A stretch of 64,000 nucleotides of DNA. It comes from Shewanella sp. AS1. Its GTDB lineage: Bacteria; Pseudomonadota; Gammaproteobacteria; Enterobacterales; Shewanellaceae. The translations under genes were made by a program, and so were the position numbers. The DNA is taken from assembly GCF_021412565.1 (NCBI RefSeq), contig NZ_JAKCLJ010000001.1, positions 434,001 to 498,000 on the forward strand. The letters are read 5' to 3'. Shown here one piece after another: positions 47,720 to 57,381 of the stretch (positions are counted from its first letter, which is position 1; each line of letters starts with the position of its first letter). The notes beneath the pieces were generated by a model, which was not told where the DNA came from, ran no database searches, and worked only from the letters and a program-made list of their open reading frames with translations.

Positions 47720-48253
47720 ATGATAAAACGCGAGAAAGGCATGACATTGATCGAGGTGATGGTATCTCTGATCATTTTAGTTATTGGCTTAGTGGGAATA
47801 TTTAACCTTCATATTGTCGCTAAGCGTGGTAGCTTTGAGTCCTTTCAGCAAACCCAAGCCTCCTATTACGCCAATGACATCATTAACCGGATGAGGTTGA
47901 ATCCGAGTCAACTTGCTAATTATGCTGGTACTTACCCTGGTTCACCTTCTGGTACCGCTCCTACAGCTTGTACTGGCACTGCTGCTGATTGCTCTTTTGC
48001 CGAGATGAAAGATTGGGATCTCTATGAGTGGCAGTCTCTATTCTCTGGTGCCGCAGAAGTGGCTGGTGGAAATAATGTCGGCGGTTTAGATACGCCAACG
48101 GCCTGTATTACAGTTGCAGCCAATACAGTGACAGTGGTAATGGCTTGGAAAGGAATAAGGGAAACTAAAATAACTGAAGCAGATGTTGATACTAGCTGCG
48201 CGGCAACAACAGTAAACCGTCGAGTGTTTTCTATTCAAACGGTGATTATCTAG
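47720..48253 (+). CDS. pilV: Type IV pilus minor pilin PilV
   Basis: 177-aa prepilin-like protein. Prepilin peptidase site KREKG|MTLIEVMVSLIILVIGLVG with Glu5, then a hydrophobic helix; FESFQQTQASYYANDIINRMRLN is typical of PilV. Start at ATG 47720 gives the expected short leader; the longer frame from 47675 adds a non-prepilin N-terminus. First gene of pilV-pilW-pilX-pilY1-pilE-tapY2. Mature residue 1 is Met instead of Phe. pilW ATG follows immediately after the stop. Confidence 0.9.
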   Translation: MIKREKGMTLIEVMVSLIILVIGLVGIFNLHIVAKRGSFESFQQTQASYYANDIINRMRLNPSQLANYAGTYPGSPSGTAPTACTGTAADCSFAEMKDWDLYEWQSLFSGAAEVAGGNNVGGLDTPTACITVAANTVTVVMAWKGIRETKITEADVDTSCAATTVNRRVFSIQTVII

Positions 48254-49252
48254 ATGAAAACGATAACCAATAATTTCGCGAAATTTCAAACTGGTATGTC
48301 ACTGGTCGAATTGATGGTGGCTATGGTCATCGCCCTGTTTTTGACCGCCGGTGTATTCACCATGTTCAGCATGTCCTCTTCTAATGTCACCACTACCAGT
48401 CAATTTAATCAGTTACAGGAAAATGGCCGAATTGCTTTGGCGATAATGGAAAAAGATCTAAGTCAAGTGGGTTTTTTTGGTGATATGACTGGAACTGACC
48501 TTTCAGTTGGGATAGAAGGTAACACAACAGTTTTATCTGCTGCCGTACCAAATGACTGTATCGGAGGTGTTAATAATGCGAGTTTACCTATTGGAACTCC
48601 GGCACATTTTCGCTTGATCTGGGGCTATGAGCAAGGTGTGGGTGGTGCAAGTTTAACTTGTTTGAACACCGTCAATGCAGTCAATACCAATACCGATGTG
48701 TTACAGCTGAAAAGATTGGTCGGTCCAAATACACTTTTACCCACTGCAGCCACACGTCATTATGTAGCCACGACATCCGATGGTGCAACATTCTTCACAG
48801 GCAACCAGACGACCCCTACCATCACTAATGCTCGATTTTGGGAATATCAGCATCATGTTTATTTTATCAAGGATGATGGGGATATCCCTGTGTTACGAAG
48901 ACGCACGTTAACAACGGTAAATGGAATGAATAACGAAGAGCAGCTTGTTGAAGGGATTGAAAATATGCGAATTCTTTATGGCATTGATGATGAAAATGGT
49001 GACGGTGTGCCGAATCGTTTCGTTCCGGCGACAAGTATCAGTAATTCAATGTGGTTAAACATGCAATCTTGGCGAATTGTTGCGGTTAAGGTTTATCTAT
49101 TAGTGCGTTCGATTAAGCAAGATAGAACTTATACTAATGAAACAACCTATCAATTAGGGGATAAGGCAATTGCAGCGCCCAATGACAATTATCGCCGTAA
49201 GGTGATGTCCACAACGGTTGTGTTAGAAAACCCTGTTTTGATTAGTGGTTAA
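48254..49252 (+). CDS. pilW: Type IV pilus minor pilin PilW
   Basis: 332-aa prepilin with processing site QTG|MSLVELMVAMVIALFLTAGVF (Glu5 present) and the PilW features LQENGRIALAIMEKDLSQVGFFG and VKVYLLVRS. Part of the tip complex that primes pilus assembly with PilV, PilX and PilY1. Length and gene order fit the family. Start abuts the pilV stop. Confidence 0.92.
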   Translation: MKTITNNFAKFQTGMSLVELMVAMVIALFLTAGVFTMFSMSSSNVTTTSQFNQLQENGRIALAIMEKDLSQVGFFGDMTGTDLSVGIEGNTTVLSAAVPNDCIGGVNNASLPIGTPAHFRLIWGYEQGVGGASLTCLNTVNAVNTNTDVLQLKRLVGPNTLLPTAATRHYVATTSDGATFFTGNQTTPTITNARFWEYQHHVYFIKDDGDIPVLRRRTLTTVNGMNNEEQLVEGIENMRILYGIDDENGDGVPNRFVPATSISNSMWLNMQSWRIVAVKVYLLVRSIKQDRTYTNETTYQLGDKAIAAPNDNYRRKVMSTTVVLENPVLISG

Positions 49253-49263
49253 TTGAGGCTTAT

Positions 49264-49749
49264 ATGAATAAAGGTGTCAAAAGCTATAAAAAACAGCAAG
49301 GTGTAGTGCTTTTTTTCTCATTAATTATTTTGATCATGATGACTGTGATTGGAGTGGCGTTGGCAGTAAACTCGACCCAATCACTGCGAATGGCGGGGGC
49401 GGGTTCAGAAAGGGTGGAAGCCAAGGCTTTAGCCGATGGTGGTGTCGCCGCGATCTTACTGAATAAAACGCCAGCTTTTTTAGCAAGTATGACAGCGATA
49501 GATGATCAAAATAGTTTTTCAGGAGGGACGCAGGTACTCACTCCTTTACCACTGGTCGATGATGGTACAGGAAACTTGATAGTACAGCCTAAAAATGTGA
49601 GCTGTCAGCGTAGGGGTAATGCGAACCAAGCAGGTTCATTTCAATGTCGGCGAATAGAGATCTCCAGTCAAGTCAGTTTTGGTCGAGATAATCTAGGTCA
49701 AGTAACAGTTGTTACAGGCATAGAACAGGAAGTCCTCAGCGGGAGTTAA
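49264..49749 (+). CDS. pilX: Type IV pilus minor pilin PilX
   Basis: 161-aa PilX-type pseudopilin: KKQQG|VVLFFSLIILIMMTVIGVALA with a V at position 1, followed by NSTQSLRMAGAGSERVEAKALADGG, the PilX signature. Cysteine pair in SCQRRGN...FQCRR. Located 11 bp after pilW and 2 bp before pilY1, implying translational linkage. Confidence 0.9.
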   Translation: MNKGVKSYKKQQGVVLFFSLIILIMMTVIGVALAVNSTQSLRMAGAGSERVEAKALADGGVAAILLNKTPAFLASMTAIDDQNSFSGGTQVLTPLPLVDDGTGNLIVQPKNVSCQRRGNANQAGSFQCRRIEISSQVSFGRDNLGQVTVVTGIEQEVLSGS

Positions 49750-49751
49750 AT

Positions 49752-52700
49752 ATGAAATTTTATAAATGGTTAAATGCTTCTCTTGCTGCGGCTTTGTGCT
49801 TGCCTGTGTATTCATTTGCCGACGATACAGACCTGTATCTTAATCCAACAGTGAATAATGTTCGCCCTCAAGTGCTTATCATATTTGATAACTCTAATAG
49901 TATGGACACGATTTTAGACGGGCTACCTGGAAGTTATGATCCTGATTATGTTCAAGAGGATGGAACACTTGGATATCCTCCTGTCGGCAGTTCTCATTCT
50001 TACAGCGGGCGGATGATCTATTTTACTATCGGAACAGGTATGGATGAATCTTCGTTACCTGTGCCAGATAGCCCTTCTGAGTCCAGACGTTTTAATGATT
50101 TGATTAATGGCTGTAAAGCTGCTCGTGATGCATTAGATGTTTATGGCCGTTTTACCGGCTATATACGTGAGTTTAAGACAACGGGGAATGGTAAAGGGAC
50201 ATGGCAACCTATAAAACAAAACAGTGGTGCAGAGAAAAATAATCCTGTGGACTGCTGGGAAGATATTGTTGCAGAGCAGAACAGTAATAATGATGATGGC
50301 TCTACTTATGCGACTGGTTATCCTGCTGGATATCCTCAAGATGGCGATGTCGATAACCCTTGGAAAGCAACCATAACTGATGATGAAAAAAATACAATAG
50401 GCTGGAATCAAGGTGAGTTAGTCACGCTCTATACAGATAATTATCTTCGCTGGTATACAGCCTATAAGGCTGGCACATTACCCGACTTGCCTCCCGGCAG
50501 TGCGCTGAGCCGATTAGAAATCGCTAAAGATGCAATAAAAGGGGTGATTAGTTCCATTCCTTCGGTGGATTTCGGTTTAGCGGTTTTTAACTTGAACTAC
50601 CCTGCTGAAGGAGACAGCGATGGTGGTCGAGTCGTTGCTGGTGTACGCAGTCGCACGGCGGCTGAAAAAGATTCACTAATCAATACTATTAGCAACCTGC
50701 CAGCAGATACTAATACACCTTTATGTGAGACCTTGTTCGAAGCCTATAAATATTTCTCTGGTGGGGCGATTACATTTGGGCACAGTGACAGTGATTATAA
50801 TAGTGGGGATATACATTATGACGCTAACCAGCCCACCTATGATACCAGTATTGAGAATGGTGCAAACTATATAACGCCATTATCCGCCTGTAATAAAATT
50901 GCCCATGTTATCTATATTACCGATGGCGCGCCCGTTCTGGATACCAGTGCCGATAATTTCATTAAGGCTTTGAATGATAAACCTTATTTTTATACCGGAG
51001 CTGATGGCTCAGCTAAAGTGAGCTACTTACCCGCTCTAGCAGAGTATATGTTTGCAAACGATATTTTGCCCAATGTTGAAAATAAGCAGAGAGTGGTGAC
51101 CCATACCGTTGGTTTTAACCTTGAGGAAGGTTCAGAGGCTGAACCACTATTAATTGCAACAGCAAACAGTTCATATATTGATACTCCTGGTGGTCGGAAA
51201 GTTTATGGTTCTTACCATAAAGCAGATAATAGCCTTGCTTTACAAGAGGCTGTAAGTAACATTATCGATAGTATCCCTACCTCGGGTCAGCGATTTTCTG
51301 CGCCGGGTGTTGCGTTCAGTAATGCCGACCCAACCCAAACCTTAGACACGGCTTATTACGCGCTTTTCAGTCCTCAGCAGAGCCCTAAATGGGCCGGTAA
51401 TCTAAAGAAGTTAAAAGTGAATTCTTCAGGCACTCTCGTGGATGCTAACGGCAATCCTGCCATTGACAGCTCAGGGGGAATTGCAGAAGGAGCTTGTACT
51501 TTCTGGAGTACCTGTACCCCCGGTGTAGGCGATCCCGGCTATATCGATGAAAATGGCGATAGGCAAGATGGCGGCAATGTGGTGGTTGCTGGAGGCGCAG
51601 CGCGAACCATAGTCCCCGACAATCGCGTGATTTATAGTGATATAGGTGCTTCTGGAGGGCTGGATAGTTTAACCAGGACGAAGGCATCTATTTTTGCTGG
51701 AAGCGATGATGCATTAGCAGCCTATTTGGGATTGCCCGGTGTCGATGTGAGCAGTGAATTAGATACAACCTTTGAATGGATCAAGGGAAAGAATGTCGAT
51801 ACTTATGATGATGGAACCTTAACTTCAGTTGATTTTAATGGGGTGAGAGGAGACATAATGGGAGACCCTCTACACTCACAGCCTTTAGCGATAGACTATG
51901 ATGGTGATGGTACGAATGTACGAATTTTTGTGGGTACCAACCATGGGGTGTTACATGCCTTTAGGGACAGTGGTGACACGGTTAATGAGAGTTGGGCATT
52001 CATGCCATACCAATTATTACCTAATATAGCGACTATTCGCCGCAACAGTTACCTCGCTGGCCATAGTGTTTACGGCATGGATGGTTCTCCAGTTGCTTAT
52101 ATAGAAAAGGCCGCTAATGGAACCATAACCAAAGCTTGGTTGTTCATTGGTATGCGACGTGGCGGTAATGCTTATTTTGCTTTTGATATTACCGACCCCG
52201 ATGCCCCATCATTAATGTGGGAAGTCTCAAATAACACAACGGGATTTAGTAGTTTAGGACAAACCTGGTCTACTCCAGTCATTACTAAAATATTGGGCCA
52301 AACAAACCCTGTTGTTGTTGTCGGTGGGGGCTATAGTCAAGGATACGATTCTGGTACTGGCTCGGGTACAAATATCGATGGCCGAATGGTGTACCTAATT
52401 GATGCACAAAATGGCACATTAATTCATAGTTTTGGTGCTAGTGGTGATACAAATCTATCTGGCATAGAAGATTCGATAGTTGGTTCTATTGCGACTCTTG
52501 ACAGTAATAGTGATGGTTACACCGATAGACTCTATGCGTCAGATCTTGGCGGCAATGTTTGGCGGATGGATTTGCCTTCCGATGTTAAGACGACTTGGAG
52601 CGGTTTTAAATTCGCAGAGCTGGGTAGTGCCTTAGCAGGCAGTGATCGCCGATTCTTTTATGAGCCCACTGTTGCCCAAACAACTTTTACCAATATTAGT

Positions 52701-53444
52701 AATGTCACTGTAGATACTGGAAGTGGTACAACGACAGAGTTAGTCTCGCAAAATGTACCTTATGATGCCGTGACCTTGGGAACGGGTAACCGTGCCGATC
52801 CGTTGGGGCTAGAAGTGGATGATATGTTCTTTGTCCTGCAGGATAGGAATGTTAATTCACAGCAGTTTGGTTCCGGAGGTACGGCGATTCCGACTCCGCT
52901 AACGATAACTAATCTATATGATGTAACGTCTGCAGCACCTGCGACAGATGCTGAAAATATTGCATTTGGAGCGAAGCGAGGTTGGTTCTACAACTTTTCT
53001 GTCACGGGTGAGAAAAGCTTAGCTCCTTCGGTGATCATTAAAGGTAAGGTATATTTTACCTCTTTCATTCCCACTCAGCCCGTAGTGCCAGACAGTGCAA
53101 GCTGTACAGTTTCTTCACAGGGGCGACTCTACGCTCTCGATCTTCATAAAGGACAGCGTTTTAATTTCACAGAACCTTATGATCCAGATGCTCCAGATTA
53201 TACTGGTCCCCCTTGGGAGGAAGTATGTGAAAACTGTATTCCACAGCCACCCAAGATCATCATTCCACCGTCAGAGGCTCCAGATCCCAATGATGATCCG
53301 ACGTCAGTACTTGATTGTGAGGCAAAAGCTAAGTTGATCATAGGCAGTGGAATTTGCGATGAGAATGGTTTCAATTGTACGGGAACAATTGATCTGGGAG
53401 CTTGTTTGATCACCAATAAAATTTATTACCATATAAATGAGTAA
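49752..53444 (+). CDS. pilY1: Type IV pilus tip adhesin/assembly protein PilY1
   Basis: 1230-aa secreted protein. Signal peptide ~1-23 (ending VYSFA). N-terminal von Willebrand A domain with MIDAS DxSxS at D46-S48-S50 (VLIIFDNSNSMD). C-terminal beta-propeller (~690-1110) with SQPLAIDYDGDGTNVRIFVGTNHGVLHAF and FIGMRRGGNAYFAFDI. Two EF-hand-like Ca2+ motifs: D715-D717-D719 and D917-S-N-S-D-G-Y-T-D925; the second corresponds to the Ca2+ loop controlling twitching in Pseudomonas PilY1. Cys-rich C-terminus. Length fits the family. Confidence 0.94.
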   Translation: MKFYKWLNASLAAALCLPVYSFADDTDLYLNPTVNNVRPQVLIIFDNSNSMDTILDGLPGSYDPDYVQEDGTLGYPPVGSSHSYSGRMIYFTIGTGMDESSLPVPDSPSESRRFNDLINGCKAARDALDVYGRFTGYIREFKTTGNGKGTWQPIKQNSGAEKNNPVDCWEDIVAEQNSNNDDGSTYATGYPAGYPQDGDVDNPWKATITDDEKNTIGWNQGELVTLYTDNYLRWYTAYKAGTLPDLPPGSALSRLEIAKDAIKGVISSIPSVDFGLAVFNLNYPAEGDSDGGRVVAGVRSRTAAEKDSLINTISNLPADTNTPLCETLFEAYKYFSGGAITFGHSDSDYNSGDIHYDANQPTYDTSIENGANYITPLSACNKIAHVIYITDGAPVLDTSADNFIKALNDKPYFYTGADGSAKVSYLPALAEYMFANDILPNVENKQRVVTHTVGFNLEEGSEAEPLLIATANSSYIDTPGGRKVYGSYHKADNSLALQEAVSNIIDSIPTSGQRFSAPGVAFSNADPTQTLDTAYYALFSPQQSPKWAGNLKKLKVNSSGTLVDANGNPAIDSSGGIAEGACTFWSTCTPGVGDPGYIDENGDRQDGGNVVVAGGAARTIVPDNRVIYSDIGASGGLDSLTRTKASIFAGSDDALAAYLGLPGVDVSSELDTTFEWIKGKNVDTYDDGTLTSVDFNGVRGDIMGDPLHSQPLAIDYDGDGTNVRIFVGTNHGVLHAFRDSGDTVNESWAFMPYQLLPNIATIRRNSYLAGHSVYGMDGSPVAYIEKAANGTITKAWLFIGMRRGGNAYFAFDITDPDAPSLMWEVSNNTTGFSSLGQTWSTPVITKILGQTNPVVVVGGGYSQGYDSGTGSGTNIDGRMVYLIDAQNGTLIHSFGASGDTNLSGIEDSIVGSIATLDSNSDGYTDRLYASDLGGNVWRMDLPSDVKTTWSGFKFAELGSALAGSDRRFFYEPTVAQTTFTNISNVTVDTGSGTTTELVSQNVPYDAVTLGTGNRADPLGLEVDDMFFVLQDRNVNSQQFGSGGTAIPTPLTITNLYDVTSAAPATDAENIAFGAKRGWFYNFSVTGEKSLAPSVIIKGKVYFTSFIPTQPVVPDSASCTVSSQGRLYALDLHKGQRFNFTEPYDPDAPDYTGPPWEEVCENCIPQPPKIIIPPSEAPDPNDDPTSVLDCEAKAKLIIGSGICDENGFNCTGTIDLGACLITNKIYYHINE

Positions 53445-53452
53445 CAGTATTA

Positions 53453-53851
53453 ATGAAAAAGTCTAAGTTAAAAGGATTTACCTTAATTGAGGTGATGATA
53501 GTGGTGGCGATAATCGGCATTTTAGCGGCGATCGCCTACCCTTCTTATGTTGATTACATTACTAAAAGTGCGCGCTCTGAGGGTGTCGCTGCTGTGATGC
53601 GGGTGGCTAATCTGCAGGAACAATACTATTTGGATAACCGTACCTATACCACTGATATGACTAAATTAGGTTTAGGTGCCAGCCCTTTTGTTACCGAGCA
53701 TGGGCACTATAGTATTAGCTCGACTGGCGGCACTAACTTCACTGTTACTGCAACGGCTCAAGGTGCGCAAGCAAGCCGTGATTCGACATGTGGCACCATT
53801 ACAATGACATCGGCAGGGGGCAAAGGCCCTGCTACGGAGTGTTGGAAATGA
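53453..53851 (+). CDS. pilE: Type IV minor pilin PilE
   Basis: 132-aa pilin: KLKG|FTLIEVMIVVAIIGILAAIAYPSYVDYITKSARSEG, a textbook prepilin N-terminus, and the C-terminal Cys pair DSTCGTITM...ATECWK. In Pseudomonas, PilE is a minor pilin. It overlaps the next gene (ATGA at 53848-53851). Confidence 0.93.
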   Translation: MKKSKLKGFTLIEVMIVVAIIGILAAIAYPSYVDYITKSARSEGVAAVMRVANLQEQYYLDNRTYTTDMTKLGLGASPFVTEHGHYSISSTGGTNFTVTATAQGAQASRDSTCGTITMTSAGGKGPATECWK

Positions 53852-54147
53852 TGAGATTAATTTTGAGTGTAACTTGTGCGCTTGGGTTCGCCGTGAGTCT
53901 GCCAGTATCGGCAGCAAAGCAAGACTATAAATGCTTTATCAATAGTGCAGCCAAAGGCCCTGAAGTGGTGTTTTATCGTTGGAGCAGTGAAGATCTTAAA
54001 GTGAAGACGGCAAGTCTTATTGGTATGCAGCGAAAAGACAATAAAGGTAAACAATACTTTATTAAAACTGTCGAAGAGTGTGTGCCTTTGAGCGAAGAGT
54101 TTAGCAGTAAGCAGGCTAAAGCAAAGGATAAGCAGACATTAAGGTAG
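53848..54147 (+). CDS. tapY2: TapY2-like small exported protein
   Basis: 99 aa with a signal peptide (MMRLILSVTCALGFAVSLPVSAA), then a compact domain QDYKCFINSAAKGPEVVFYRWSSEDLK with two Cys (C~30 and C~78 in EECVPL), and a charged tail. It resembles TapY2 proteins found beside pilE in Shewanella and Aeromonas pilin loci. ATG overlaps the pilE stop, so translation is coupled. Role in pilus function is unknown; the family name comes from gene location. Confidence 0.75.
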   Translation: MMRLILSVTCALGFAVSLPVSAAKQDYKCFINSAAKGPEVVFYRWSSEDLKVKTASLIGMQRKDNKGKQYFIKTVEECVPLSEEFSSKQAKAKDKQTLR

Positions 54148-54170
54148 ACTGTTTTTGCTGAGTAGTTATT

Positions 54171-54208
54171 AAGAAGCCCCATCTATGATGGGGCTTCTAT
54201 GTTTTAAT
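54171..54208 (+). terminator. Terminator after tapY2
   Basis: AGAAGCCCCATC-TAT-GATGGGGCTTCT then ATGTTTT. Ends the pilV-to-tapY2 transcript. Confidence 0.88.
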
Positions 54209-54215
54209 TAAGCTT

Positions 54216-54243
54216 GCTAGGAGCTAGGAGCTAGGAGCTAGGG
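54216..54243. repeat. 7-bp tandem repeat downstream of tapY2
   Basis: GCTAGGA at 54216, 54223 and 54230, then GCTAGGG at 54237. A short simple repeat in the gap between converging pilin genes. Confidence 0.9.
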
Positions 54244-54244
54244 A

Positions 54245-54736
54245 TTAACTGCAGCTTTGATTGTCTGTGTCGTAAGCGATTAACCCGCTTGAGCTGACTG
54301 TGACGCTTTTTGAGCCGCTAGCTTTACCGCCAGGGCAATAGATAAAGGTGTCATTTGCAGAAGATAGGCCTTCAGATGAGAAAGTTAATGTGGCTGCTGG
54401 GCCTTTTACCGCATCATTACCGTTAAAGCCATCTATGGCACGTAGCTCATGATCTACATTGCTTGCGTCCCTGATATAGACGCGGATACCTTTCCCCCAG
54501 TCGGCACCACAAGAAGTCGCAGAAGCATAGGCACACACATTAACTGTGGCACCATAACTGATGGCCTGATTGCGGGCAAAAGCGAGGATGTTGTTAATCT
54601 TTTCGATATTGTTGTTGACCCGAATACTTTCATAGACAGAGGTTAGCGAGGGAACGCCTATCGCTAATAAAATTGCCGCGACGGCGATTGTCACCATTAA
54701 TTCGACTAAGGTAAATCCTTTGATTTTGCAGCCCAT
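54245..54736 (-). CDS. fimT: GspH/FimT-family pseudopilin
   Basis: 163-aa prepilin: KIKG|FTLVELMVTIAVAAILLAIGVPSL with Glu5, then GspH/FimT globular domain. Features: ARNQAISYGATVNVCA and terminal ASGSKSVTVSSSGLIAYDTDNQSC, both family-typical, with Cys pairs. Transcribed toward the pilE/tapY2 genes. Closely similar in architecture to the next gene upstream. Confidence 0.87.
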   Translation of the reverse strand: MGCKIKGFTLVELMVTIAVAAILLAIGVPSLTSVYESIRVNNNIEKINNILAFARNQAISYGATVNVCAYASATSCGADWGKGIRVYIRDASNVDHELRAIDGFNGNDAVKGPAATLTFSSEGLSSANDTFIYCPGGKASGSKSVTVSSSGLIAYDTDNQSCS

Positions 54737-54874
54737 CTCGCAATTCCTCGTTTAGCACTTATTAGAGTATAAGCGAGATAATGAGGAATTTCAGTATATA
54801 AGTCGTTCTTTTTAATGCCAATATATTGGCGATAATATCGAACTTGTCGATTTAGATCCTTGAATTACCCTAGG

Positions 54875-55387
54875 TTATTCTGCGCAACTGATATTCTTAT
54901 CGGTCGAAAATCGAATCCGCCCGGCTTGATTTACAACAACCGCCCTCGAATTGGGACTGGTTGCCGAGCCAGGACAATATTTTAAGGTGCCATTGCTGCC
55001 GGAGGCTAACCCATCGGGAAAGAAGCGTACCGAGCTGCGATTGTAGCTGACGATATCCTGGCTACTGAAAGGGCCGGTTTGGAAGATGATTTTATCACTG
55101 CCATCGATTGCGTTTATGGTGCCAGAGTCGCTAAAAACCACTAAGCCAGATTGCCAGTTATCGCTGCATTGATTATCTGCAATAGGGCAGACTGTCACCC
55201 TTACGCCGAAACTGATTGCGGCATTTCGTGCCTGTTGTAGCGTTTGTTGTATCTTGCGAATCTCTGCATCCGCACGCTGGGCTTCATAGAGACTGGACAG
55301 TGATGGGGCGGCGATGCCGATTAAGATGATGGCAACGGTAAGGGTTACCATGAGTTCGATTAAGGTAAATCCGATTTGATTTTTCAT
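54875..55387 (-). CDS. fimU: GspH/FimT-family pseudopilin (second copy)
   Basis: 170-aa prepilin: NQIG|FTLIELMVTLTVAIILIGIAAPSLSSLYEAQRADAEIRKIQQTLQQARNAAISFGV... with the FimT/FimU globular domain and Cys in TVCPIADNQCSDNW and YCPGS. A second FimT-like gene lies 138 bp downstream on the same strand. Which one plays the FimU role in the tip complex cannot be told; the symbol is tentative. Confidence 0.85.
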   Translation of the reverse strand: MKNQIGFTLIELMVTLTVAIILIGIAAPSLSSLYEAQRADAEIRKIQQTLQQARNAAISFGVRVTVCPIADNQCSDNWQSGLVVFSDSGTINAIDGSDKIIFQTGPFSSQDIVSYNRSSVRFFPDGLASGSNGTLKYCPGSATSPNSRAVVVNQAGRIRFSTDKNISCAE

Positions 55388-55580
55388 CTTCGTTCCTTGA
55401 ATTTATCTGCCCGCATCCAGCGAGCTCAATAATGAGTATAGATAGTGGAAATAGCTTGTCGAATCTTTGAACTGTTCTGCTTTATGAAAATTGCTTCTGT
55501 CAGCTGTTTGGTACAATCATCTTCTGTGTCGCTTTTGGCCGTGATAAGCTATTGTTTCATTGTGTTTAGTCATCGAGTGA

Positions 55581-55937
<357 letters not shown>

Positions 55938-55958
55938 TCTACCGATCTGATTTTAAAT

Positions 55959-55992
55959 AAAAAAACCATTGATAAAGATCAATGGTTTTTTT
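55959..55992. terminator. Terminator between glnB and the LacI regulator
   Basis: AAAAAAACCATTGAT-AAAG-ATCAATGGTTTTTTT, 15-bp perfect stem between converging genes. Confidence 0.94.
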
Positions 55993-56006
55993 ATTGCCGA
56001 GTAAGG

Positions 56007-57032
56007 TTATTTCTGTGGGCTGGCAGAGGAGTCCCTGAGTACAGCTTGAGGAATAAACACTTTATTCTTTAATGGTTTTTCAGATTTATTGAGGTTAGCA
56101 ATCAATAACTCTGTCGCCGTTTGAGCTATCTTTCCGTTGGGCTGATGTACTGTGGTCAATTTAGGCCAGGTTTGGCGTGAGAAAGGGCTGTCCTCGAACC
56201 CGACAATGGAAAGTTCCGATGGTATCGCAACCCCTTCTAAACGTGCAGCAAACAGCGCCCCTGCGGCGATTTCATCGTTACATGCTACGATAGCCGTTGG
56301 TCTTTTTACATTGTTTAACAGCTTCTTAGCGCCCTCGACACCCGACTCGAAAGAGTACTCACCATTGATAATAAAGTCACTATTAACAGGTAGGCCGTTG
56401 GTTTCCATTGCAAGTTTGTATCCGGCCAAACGTTCTTCAGTGGATTTGTGCTGCTGATCGCCACTGATAAACGCAATCTGCTTATGACCCAGCTCGATAA
56501 GATGTTGAGTGATAGCGACGGCCCCATGTTTATCATTGACTAAAACCGATAGTCCGCCCGCGCTATCTTTACTTTTCTCATCGCCAGCGACGATCCTGAC
56601 ATAATTGGCATCTATTGCATCTAATGCTGCGAGTACTTTGGGATCTTCTGACAGCGGAGGAGTCAAAACCAATCCGGATAATCTTGCATGGCGCACCAAA
56701 TCTGTGAGTTCCTGACAGATGCCGTTTGATTTTGCATCACAAGGATGGATCAGCAATTCATAACCGCGCTGCTTACATGAAGATAAAATACCATTTTGCA
56801 TATCAATGACATAGTAAGCATTAGGGTTGTCATACACAAAGGCAATCACGTAAGATTTTGTGCCAGCAAGGTTTCTTGCTGCTAGATTCGGCTGGTAGTT
56901 GAGTGCGGCAATGGCCTGATTGACCTTATCGATAGTCGCTTGTCTTACCGAGGGTTCTTTATTAGTGACCCTGGAGACGGTTTTTATAGAGACGCCTGCA
57001 TATTTTGCGACATCATTAATGGTTACTTTCAT
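56007..57032 (-). CDS. LacI-family transcriptional regulator
   Basis: 341-aa repressor. HTH ~1-50 (TINDVAKYAGVSIKTVSRVTNKEPSVRQATIDKVNQAI), hinge NYQPNLAARNLAG, and periplasmic-binding-protein-like effector domain to the end (VIAFVYDNPNAYYVIDMQNGI, IAFISGDQQHKSTEERLAGYK, ACNDEIAAGALFAA, LSIVGFEDSPFSRQTWP). It is divergent from a TonB receptor gene whose upstream region has a centrally CG palindrome, so it probably governs that locus in response to a sugar or sugar-phosphate. The effector is not identifiable from sequence. Confidence 0.9.
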   Translation of the reverse strand: MKVTINDVAKYAGVSIKTVSRVTNKEPSVRQATIDKVNQAIAALNYQPNLAARNLAGTKSYVIAFVYDNPNAYYVIDMQNGILSSCKQRGYELLIHPCDAKSNGICQELTDLVRHARLSGLVLTPPLSEDPKVLAALDAIDANYVRIVAGDEKSKDSAGGLSVLVNDKHGAVAITQHLIELGHKQIAFISGDQQHKSTEERLAGYKLAMETNGLPVNSDFIINGEYSFESGVEGAKKLLNNVKRPTAIVACNDEIAAGALFAARLEGVAIPSELSIVGFEDSPFSRQTWPKLTTVHQPNGKIAQTATELLIANLNKSEKPLKNKVFIPQAVLRDSSASPQK

Positions 57033-57127
57033 CTAGTGACACTCGTTATGATGGTCATTTACGGGTAAAAACAAAATTTCCTTTCTCTGAAAGAAAGCAC
57101 TCAATTACTTGGTTGTCGATCTTGCCT

Positions 57128-57151
57128 ATTAGCACTCTCAATAGTGCTAAT
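57128..57151. promoter_or_regulatory. Perfect inverted repeat upstream of the LacI gene
   Basis: ATTAGCACT-CTCAAT-AGTGCTAAT, 9-bp arms, ~96 bp upstream of the LacI start and followed by TTTT on the plus side. Could be a regulator site or a terminator-like hairpin. Confidence 0.6.
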
Positions 57152-57381
57152 TTTTAACGTATTAAGCAATCACCAAATGAATATTTAGTCCAAAGTCGGC
57201 GAATAGGGCTATTTTTCGCCTTAAAAATAATCAAAGTTAAAATTATTTATAATCAGTGCTTTACACTTGATTTCTGAGGTTGTAAGGCATCTTTATTATG
57301 CAATTTCGCGAGTATTTTTTGGAATTTAGTTATTTTCTTGTGGCGCCAATGTTAATAGTTGTGTAATCTTTGTCCTTACAC

